Assembly (NCBI GenBank): GCA_001430745.1
Contig: KQ482027.1
Coordinates: forward strand, 296,072 to 315,892
From: Auxenochlorella pyrenoidosa
Taxonomy: Eukaryota > Chlorophyta > Trebouxiophyceae > Chlorellales > Chlorellaceae
Length of the DNA stretch: 19,821 nucleotides
Direction: 5' to 3'
Both the position numbers and the translations under genes were made by a program. The notes beneath the pieces were generated by a model that was not told the origin of the DNA, did not search any database, and saw only the letters and a list, made by a program, of their open reading frames with translations. This document shows positions 13,677 through 19,821 of this stretch, one piece after another; position 1 is the first letter of the stretch, and every line of letters starts with the position of its first letter.

Positions 13677-15719
13677 TCAATGCACCTTGGCCCGGCTGCT
13701 GTCCAGCGATGGGGATGCATGCAGGGAGGGGAGCAGCCATGTGAGGGGGTGGCCTGCGCCAAACACCCTCCTGACATTCCGAAGCGCAGAAGCGGGCTCA
13801 GCCACGCACAGCGCAGGCTGCCCGGCGTCGGCAGGCAGACCTGCATGCGCAGCCTCTGACAGCGCTGCCGAGCCGCCTGGAGCAATTACAGCAGCCACCG
13901 GAAGGCCTGCATCGATCGGCCCCTGCTCCAGCTGCTGCCGCTCCAGCTGCTGCTGCTCGAAGCTGCGCAGCTGCTGCCCAGCTGCCGCGCGGTCCCGCAG
14001 CGCCTGCAGGTGAGTCCGGCCGCGCAGCAGCAGGCGCAGCTGCCGCACGAGCAGCGAGCCCACGGCAACGAGCGCGCCGGTGCTCACTGCAGGTTTGGGC
14101 GAGATGCAAAGAACAAACAACAAAAGGTGGTTCAATCTGCCTGGCAAGCACGCTAGCTGGCATCTGTGAGCAGGGGGTTGTGCACGCCCATTCCTGCCCA
14201 CAGCAGGTGCAGCAATCCTGGTAAAGCACGCGAGCTGGAGCGCAGGCAGCGGCGGCCTTGGCGGTGGCAGCTTTTGCAGTGGTTGCTGTGGCTGCGGTAG
14301 CTCTTCTCCAAGGCAAAGGGGCCGCTTCACGCCCTCACCCGCTGTGAAGAAGGCCCAGCAGCCCAGCCGGAGCGGCGCAGAGAAGAGCCAGACTAAGGAG
14401 AAGAAGGGCAGGCGCAGTGCCAGAGGGTACCGCCCGCCGCCCTGCGCAGGGGCACACGGGGGCACGTGCCTGCAGCTCGGGCAAAGCTCCTCTCAAGGCA
14501 GGTACTCGGTAGCCTGATGGGCGGCAGGCACATGCCTGCCTTCAGCAGCCCACGGAGTGCCGCCCTGCAGTGTCGCCAGCGCAAAAGCTCGTCGGTGGGT
14601 CTCTACCCGCCGGCGCACCCGTGCCACCCGCCGAGTGTGCGCCAGGATGGCTGCCCGCTCCCTGGCACCCATGGCCGCCCCAAGGCCCAGGCAGTAGGCC
14701 AGGGCTGCCGCCAGCCAGGCGAGCAGCAGGATGAAGTGTCGCAGGGTGTCGGCGCCCACGCAGCTGTTCAGGTACCTGTGCCCAGGCAGAGGAGGGGGGT
14801 GGGGCGCATGGGCTGGGTCGCAGCTTGAACCGCAATCAAGAGCGGCCATTTTGCGTCGCCTGGCCCCAGGGTGGCCAGCAGCCCTCCCCCCCGCCCCTGC
14901 CCCGCAAGCGCCAAGCCACCCACCAGCAGTGGTGGTCCAAACCCATAACGCAGCAGCCGCAGGAGCGGCAGTGGTGCGCCGAGAGCGGCTTGTAGAACGC
15001 GCACGCCTCGCAGTAGCGGCAGCCATCCAGGGCGCTCCGCCGCACGCTGCCCCGGTCATCCAGGGCGCAGCGCCGCAGGTGCGCCAGGACCGAGCCTGGC
15101 GCGCGCAGCGTGCACGCGGCATAGTGACTGCGTGATGCAGGGGCAGGGCACCGAGACGGCCAGGTGACCTCACCGCTTGGGCCTGCCCCTCTCTCGTCCT
15201 GCCACCTGTGCAGCCACGTGCAAGCCACCCAGCCAGCCAATCCAAACAGAACAACAGAAAGTTTCGTTGCGCAACACCGAACCCACCCACCCGCGCAGCC
15301 CGCTCACAACAGAATGTTGAACGCTAGCAGCACAGCCATCGCTGCATGGAGGGGCGACCGCTGCGGCCCAAACACAGAGGGCTGCACCACATGCACGCCC
15401 ATCACGAAGATGCACCCAACAAGCAGGAGCACCGTTGCCACCAGCGTGCGCCCTGCCGCCGTGGGCAGCGCCGGCCGGAGGCAGCGCCGTGGCTGCAGCG
15501 GGGCATCACGGGGCAAGGCCCAGCCCTTTGCTGGACGCAACGCAATATATACTGCGAACACTCCAGCTGGATGCTGCGAAGCACCGCGAAAGCAACTGGT
15601 AGCAACAAGTGTGCTGGATGCCGGGCTTGACGGACGGTTTGTTGGCAAGCCTTGAATTTGTTGGCAACCAGGGAACGCACCCGCGCTAGCTGCAGGCTTG
15701 GCGCTGCAGGGGCGGCCAT
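13677..15719 (-). CDS. DHHC-type protein S-acyltransferase (369 aa)
   Basis: Transfers palmitate from palmitoyl-CoA to cysteines of target proteins at membranes. Exons in coding order: 15719-15681, 15492-15308, 15127-14924, 14775-14607, 14441-14339 and 14086-13677. They total 370 codons with agreeing phases. The donor of exon 4 could instead lie at 14532, lengthening the loop by 25 residues. The start is a Kozak-like ATGGCC; a 39-base first exon is my best model but the least certain part. TM1 is about 29-49, TM2 60-82, TM3 156-175 and TM4 about 210-247. The cysteine-rich domain is 111-142: CRYC, then KPLSAHHC, CRSC and D139-H140-H141-C142. C142 is the acyl-carrying cysteine. The family's PW after DHHC is replaced by WY, although NxCVG follows. 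The C-terminus has NVRRVFG and WLLP, typical of the family tail. A Gln-rich helix (FEQQQLERQQLEQG) lies in the cytosolic tail. Confidence 0.9.
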
Positions 15720-16209
15720 GGCAGGGGCGGCACCGTCTGCCCCGCGGGCATTTGTTGCTGCACACCAGCCGCACTGCAGACACAAGGAGAATGATCACCA
15801 AGGATGATACGATCCAAGGCCAGAGCTAGAGCATTCAAAAAGCTGGCGGCAAGGGCGGGGCCGGCGGCAAATGACCCAGCTTAAACCCAGCCGGCATCGT
15901 TCCTTCCGCCTGAATCTTCGGCTCCCACGATCCACAAAAATTGGGCGCACTGCCCTAACCTTGAACAGGCACGGCACCTGGCCTTCCCCAACATGTGGAT
16001 GTGCGCAGAGAGTCCCACAGGCCCAGCAGCGCTGCTGCATGGCCAGTCGCGATACAATCAAGGTGCAAACTGCCCCAAACCAGGTCTCAGGGCCCGCGCA
16101 GCACACGGCAGCATGGCGCCTAAGTCACCGGCCCGGCCTGCTCCTGTCCCTCTCTGACCTGCTTGCTCCCCCTGGGCTAAGGCTAATCGCGGCTTGCAGA
16201 GTCAACAGA
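15720..16209 (+). promoter_or_regulatory. Divergent promoter region of the DHHC and RPP1 genes
   Basis: These 490 bases separate the start of the DHHC gene (-) from the ATG of ribosomal protein P1 (+), so both promoters must lie here. A probable 5'-UTR intron of RPP1 ends at 16198-16199. It has a pyrimidine-rich tract, branch-point-like GGCTAA/GGCTAAT and the acceptor GCTTGCAG. GT at 16063-16064 is one possible donor. A CCCTAA motif at about 15953-15958 resembles half a plant telo-box, often found near ribosomal protein genes, but it is too short to rely on. No TATA box was recognised. Confidence 0.5.
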
Positions 16210-17285
16210 ATGAGCTCCGAGCTCGCTTGCGTCTACGCCGTTCTGGCTCTGCACGACGATGGTGTGGAGATCACTGTGAGCGCCACGGGCGGCTGCTATG
16301 CTCAGCGCATGTCCTGTGGAGTCGAAAGGCAGCCCAAGACGGCGGCATGCCGCCTTCAGGCGGCTGCCCAGGCAGTCGCCCTGCATGCGTCCCCGCAGCC
16401 TCTCCTGCTGTCCGCCCGAGCTGGGCAGAGAGTGGTCCGGCGCGGAGCGGCACGCCGCCGCGCGGCGTGGAGCATGCCAGTCCGTCCACCGCCGCCGCCT
16501 CACGCCGCCTGCCTGCCTGCTGCCGCTGTTGTGCAGCCCGAGAACATCGTGACCCTGACCAAGGCGGCTGGCATCGAGGTGGAGCCCTACTGGCCCGGCC
16601 TGTTCGCCAAGCTGGTGGAGAAGAAGGGCGTGGATGAGTTCATCGTGAACGTGGGCGCTGGTGAGCGGGGCAAGGGGCGAGGCGGACCCGGCAAGCCCCG
16701 AGGCGCACGCCCAGCAGGCTTCGCCTCACACGCGTGGCTTGCTGGCCGGCTGGATGACTGTAGCAGGCTGCTAAAGCTGGACCAGAGCTGCACACCGTTG
16801 GTGGCTGGCACCGGCACACGAGCAGCATGCTGGCCTGCCCCTCACCACCTGCAACCTGCGCCCTTGCTTCGGCTTGCAGGTGGCGGTGCCCCCGCGGCTG
16901 CTGCCGCCCCCGCCGCCGGCGGCGCCGCTGCTGCCGCGGAGGAGAAGAAGGAGGAGAAGGTGGAGGAGGAGGAGGACGAGGTGAGGGCAGAGAGGGGAGC
17001 ACGCGGCAGCTGAACACCTAAGGGGGAGGGGAGGGGGGTGAAAGCTCAGCGCAGCGTTGCCGAGCAGTGGGCCGCATGCAGCGCGTGCTGTGCGATGCGG
17101 AGCAAGGCAGCCAAATTGTCTGCGAGCCACCACATGCGCACGGCTTTCAAGTTTGGCGGCCCGGCGGGCAAGACCGCTGCAGGCGGCGACTGCACAAGCT
17201 TGAGAGAGTGCCCGGCTTCTGAGCGACCTGCCCTTGCGCCTTTCCTCCATGCCTGCAGGACATGGGCTTCTCCCTGTTCGACTGA
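16210..17285 (+). CDS. RPP1: 60S acidic ribosomal protein P1 (105 aa)
   Basis: Forms the lateral stalk of the large cytosolic ribosomal subunit with P0 and P2, and helps recruit and activate translational GTPases. Exons: 16210-16275, 16537-16660, 16880-16980 and 17259-17285. Phases agree and give 106 codons with the stop. The N-terminal dimerisation domain shows SSELACVYAVLALHDDGVEIT, then ENIVTLTKAAGIEVE, YWPGLFAKLVEKKGVD and FIVNVGAG. A flexible Ala/Gly/Pro hinge and an acidic Glu/Lys stretch follow. The last exon encodes only DMGFSLFD, the conserved stalk peptide that contacts elongation factors. Length and layout are normal for the family. P1 rather than P2 is indicated by ELACVYA, LHDDG and YWPGLFAK. 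Retaining intron 3 would add VRAERGARGS and stop, losing the stalk peptide. Confidence 0.97.
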
Positions 17286-17400
17286 GCAGCGTGCCTTTCC
17301 GCATGGCCCCACACCCCGCCCCCACGCGCATGGTCGCATGCGCAGCCTGAGGCGGCGGTGCCGCGTGACAGCGCGGCGCTGCTGCTGATTGGGCTGCCCG

Positions 17401-17405
17401 TGTAA
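17401..17405 (+). terminator. TGTAA polyadenylation signal of RPP1
   Basis: TGTAA lies 116 bases past the RPP1 stop codon. It is the expected chlorophyte signal at an expected distance for a short, highly expressed ribosomal protein mRNA. Confidence 0.65.
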
Positions 17406-17590
17406 CATGCCCTCCTTCATGCCAGCTGGCAGCAAGTGCCGTGCTTACTCCCAGAGATCGGGGCCCGGGAGCGTCTGGTGGCGAGGGGGGGATTGAAGAT
17501 GCCGAGCGCAGCACGAGGCTCAGGCTGTTGAACATGCGCTGGCTGCTGCCCACCAGGGGCCACAACACTCAATCAGCTGGCCGGCCGTGG

Positions 17591-17595
17591 CATTA
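17591..17595 (-). terminator. TGTAA polyadenylation signal of the uncoupling protein gene
   Basis: Reverse-strand TGTAA lies about 458 bases past the stop at 18053-18055. It is the candidate I found between that stop and the RPP1 end; the assignment is by position only. Confidence 0.45.
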
Positions 17596-18052
17596 CAGGT
17601 GCATTGGCTGCAGCAGGTGGAAGAATCGCGCCTGCCATTCGAGGCGCGTGCACCAGCCAGGGCAGCAATGTTGCATGCGAGGCACTGCAGAGGGCAGAGC
17701 CCAAGAAGCGGGATGCAGGGCAAGGGATACAGTGCGGCAGGGTACAGGGTGGGAGGGATGAGCAGGAGAGGCGACAAGGAGGCGCAGGAGTTCAGGCTGA
17801 AGAGGTAGGCGGCTTGGTTGTCATGGGGCGCGAGCATTGTAGTGCTGGGTTGCGCAGGGCCAGCTGGAAGCTGCCTTCACACGCAGGCCAGCTCAATGTG
17901 TTTGCTGGCCAGTTTGATGGGCAGGAAGAGCGCGGGGGCTGGGCAGCGGCGAGCTGCCGGCGAGCTGGGGAGGGCGGGCGAGGGGCGCCGCCGCGTGTGC
18001 TGGCCGCGGCTGGGGCTACGTTCCTTTCGGGCGCCGTGTGGTGGCGGGGCGC

Positions 18053-19665
18053 TCATGCCAGCGCGCGCTTGGTCTGCTCCAGCACCAGGAACATGAGGGT
18101 GTTCCAGGAGCCTGGCAAGCAAACGGGGGGGGGAAGGGGCAGGTTCAGGTCGCCGTGGGTAGCGATTAGTATGACATGCAAACCCTGTTTGTCATACTGT
18201 GAGGCAGCGTGCCTCGGCGCCAGGAGCAGTCCGAGCCATCCAGACGGCTGGCCGGCAGCTGCCGTGCACGTCCAGGGCGGGAGGGGCCGCGTATTCAAGA
18301 GGCTGGTGACCACCACAGGGCTCGACCTGACACATGGAGCAAGGCATGCAGATGCTGCTAGCCTGTTTGCCATGCCCGGGCAGCCGGACTGCGAAGCCCC
18401 TCACCCAGGCGCGCAAAGTTGGAGCTGAAGCCGTTGTAGAAGGCAAGGGGGCCGTCGGCCTTGAAGGTTTTGACGAAGCAGTCGACCACGCCGCTGTACA
18501 CGCCGGGGGCGGCGCCTGCAGGGGAGCGAACACCCGCTGCAGAGTGCTGGGCGCGTCCCTCAGGATGCGCTGCACCTTGGCTGTGCAGCTCACCTGCTGT
18601 AAATGCTTCAGTGACGGTCGCACAGACAGAAAAGAACAGCACAACGTGCAGGCAAACATGGGGGGGGACAAGGTGGAGAGCGCCGGCAGAGGAGGTGGTG
18701 CGTGTAGCGTGCAGCCATGCAGCCATCAGGCCATCAGCCTGGCAGCAGGAGAGCGGCTGCACGCAGGTTGCTGTTGCGTGCTGAGAAAGCACAGGGCTCA
18801 TCCGGAGCGTCGCCAAGTGCAGAGTAGACACGCGGGTGATTGGCAGGAGCAGGGGCGGGGAAGGGCAGCACGCGGTGCAGGCTGCAAGCAGGCAAGCAGG
18901 CCTTGCTGTGGCCCCGTCTTGCATGCGTCCGGCTGCCGGCACAGAGTGAGCACCAAGCAGCATGAGCACGGGGGAGCTGTTAAGAGTCCGAGGCCCACCC
19001 ACTATGAGGAGCAGCAAAAAACGGCACTGATGAAGCGCATGGCACCCACCCATCATGCGCGACTTGACCACATCCACGGGGCTGCCGCAGATGACGGCAA
19101 AGAGGCCGGCGCCCAGGCCCGAGGTGATGTGGCAGTACACATTGTCCTGGAACATGCCGCTCCTGGGGGGGGGAAGGGGGGGGGGGGACGCAGGCGTACA
19201 TCGAAAAATGACAAAACCACAAGGAGGTGGTCAACCGCCCAAGAAGAAGACAAGAGCGGTGCGCGCCCTCGTCGGCGGCGACCACCCAGGCCTGTGTGCA
19301 CCCCCCGGCTAAATGTGCGGCAGCGTGCCTGGGCACCAGCTCGAGGCGCTGGCCAGCCGCAGCCGGGCGGCGCGGCTGCGCGCACGCATGCGCACACGCA
19401 CGCCACCTCTGCAGCTGGCCACGCCCGCTTGCTCAGCTCCGCCCGTGCCGAAGCACCACCCTCACTTGAGCAGCGACTCCTTGATCTGGTCGTACGACGC
19501 CAGCTCAGCAGCGTTGATGATGGCGTTGCGCGCGATGTTGGGGCCCAGCCCCGTCCACAGCGCGCCCACGCCCTCGGTGGACACGATGGCGCGGTAGGCA
19601 GCCAGGGAGGAGGGGTACTTGCGGGGGTGCCCGTCCGGCAGGCGCCCCGCCGCCTGCATGCGCAC
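18053..19665 (-). CDS. UCP1: Mitochondrial uncoupling protein (PUMP/UCP), C-terminal part
   Basis: An inner-membrane carrier of the SLC25 family, plant UCP type; members mediate fatty-acid-dependent proton leak and exchange of small anions. Exons in coding order: 19665-19466, 19162-19050, 18515-18405 and 18111-18053, with agreeing phases. The 5' exons lie right of the window: the first visible exon opens in phase 0 with VRMQAAGRLPDG, which normally follows PLDTAK. Visible hallmarks are GALWTGLGPNIARNAIINAA and LASYDQIKESL, the third carrier signature PVDVVKSRMMG, then VDCFVKTFKADGPLAFYNGF and LGSWNTLMFLVLEQTKRALA at the end. These match plant UCP1/UCP2 more closely than dicarboxylate carriers. 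The C-terminus stops soon after the last helix, as in the family. Whether the missing N-terminal third is intact cannot be seen. The gene continues past the right edge. Confidence 0.93.
19165..19187. repeat. G9-AA-G12 homopolymer tract
   Basis: Nine G, two A, then twelve G on the plus strand. On the coding strand this is the C-rich polypyrimidine tract directly before the acceptor of the uncoupling protein exon 19162-19050. The G strand could form a quadruplex, and such runs are prone to length errors in assemblies. Confidence 0.75.
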
Positions 19666-19821
19666 CTGCGGGCGCGGCGGGCAGCGCGGGTGCCAGGTTT
19701 AGGCAGGAGGCGACGGGGCGGCGCAGGGCGGGCTGGTGGCAGGGTGGGGCGGGAACTCTGAGCCACGTGGGCAGGTAACCCTGCACCAGGCAGAACGTGG
19801 CTGGGTCGCCCCCCCCCGCCC
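19666..19821 (-). other. Intron of the uncoupling protein gene, cut by the window edge
   Basis: Upstream of the acceptor at 19666-19667 the sequence is C-rich on the coding strand and shows no carrier-like coding up to the right edge. The preceding exon, expected to carry the first carrier signature, must lie further right. Confidence 0.6.

Larger units (their letters stand above)
17286..18052. other. Intergenic region between convergent genes
   Basis: These 767 bases lie between the stops of RPP1 (+) and the uncoupling protein (-). TGTAA at 17401-17405 and reverse TGTAA at 17591-17595 bracket about 185 bases that would belong to neither transcript. No exon with protein-like content, no tRNA and no mobile-element signature was seen. 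Confidence 0.55.

Noticed and set aside
15545..15551. ATATATA as a TATA box for the DHHC gene
   Set aside because: It falls in the modelled first intron. No in-frame ATG follows it before the first transmembrane exon, so a start there would not give the protein.
15871..17013. 380-codon plus-strand open frame read as a single protein
   Set aside because: It spans the divergent promoter and reads through RPP1 introns. Only the segments matching exons 2 and 3 of RPP1 are coding.
16276..17258. snoRNA genes in the RPP1 introns
   Set aside because: I looked for box C (TGATGA) with box D (CTGA) and for H/ACA ends and found no convincing pair.
18334..19761. 475-codon open frame on the plus strand
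   Set aside because: It runs antisense over the uncoupling protein exons. Composition is Arg/Gly/Ala-rich with no domain, as expected for the opposite strand of GC-rich coding DNA.

Overview
The window looks like nuclear DNA from a green alga, most likely a GC-rich trebouxiophyte of the Chlorella type. It is strongly GC-rich with C/G-ending codons. Its genes are cut into short exons by introns of roughly 90-530 bases, and several gene ends carry TGTAA, the usual chlorophyte polyadenylation signal. The recognisable proteins are eukaryotic and plant-like: a class I alpha-mannosidase, a P1 ribosomal stalk protein and a plant-type mitochondrial uncoupling carrier. No operon, tRNA, rRNA, CRISPR array or transposon was seen. 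All gene models were spliced by eye, and a junction was accepted only when reading frame and splice dinucleotides agreed.

Layout. 110-2533 (+): the 3' part of an uncharacterised alpha-helical, Ala/Gly-rich protein whose start lies left of the window. 2977-4334 (+): a complete six-exon gene for a 175-residue protein with a Tudor/PWWP-like N-terminus, an SP(T/S)K-rich linker and a C-terminal helix. 4335-5262: intergenic, between convergent genes. 5263-10339 (-): a complete 14-exon gene for a 673-residue GH47 alpha-1,2-mannosidase, a type II membrane enzyme of N-glycan trimming. 10893-13120 (-): a SWIM plus RING E3 ubiquitin ligase with a SUMO-interacting-type motif at its N-terminus. 13677-15719 (-): a six-exon DHHC protein S-acyltransferase. 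15720-16209: a 490-base divergent promoter region. 16210-17285 (+): four-exon acidic ribosomal protein P1. 18053 to the right edge (-): the last four exons of a mitochondrial uncoupling protein.

The genes form no evident pathway; this is ordinary mixed nuclear gene content. Glycan trimming (ER/Golgi), membrane palmitoylation, ubiquitin ligation, translation and mitochondrial transport are represented. No clearly new biological system is visible. The leads most worth following are the SUMO-motif SWIM-RING ligase, the small Tudor-like protein, the triplicated splice donor inside the mannosidase gene, and the high share of GC-AG introns.
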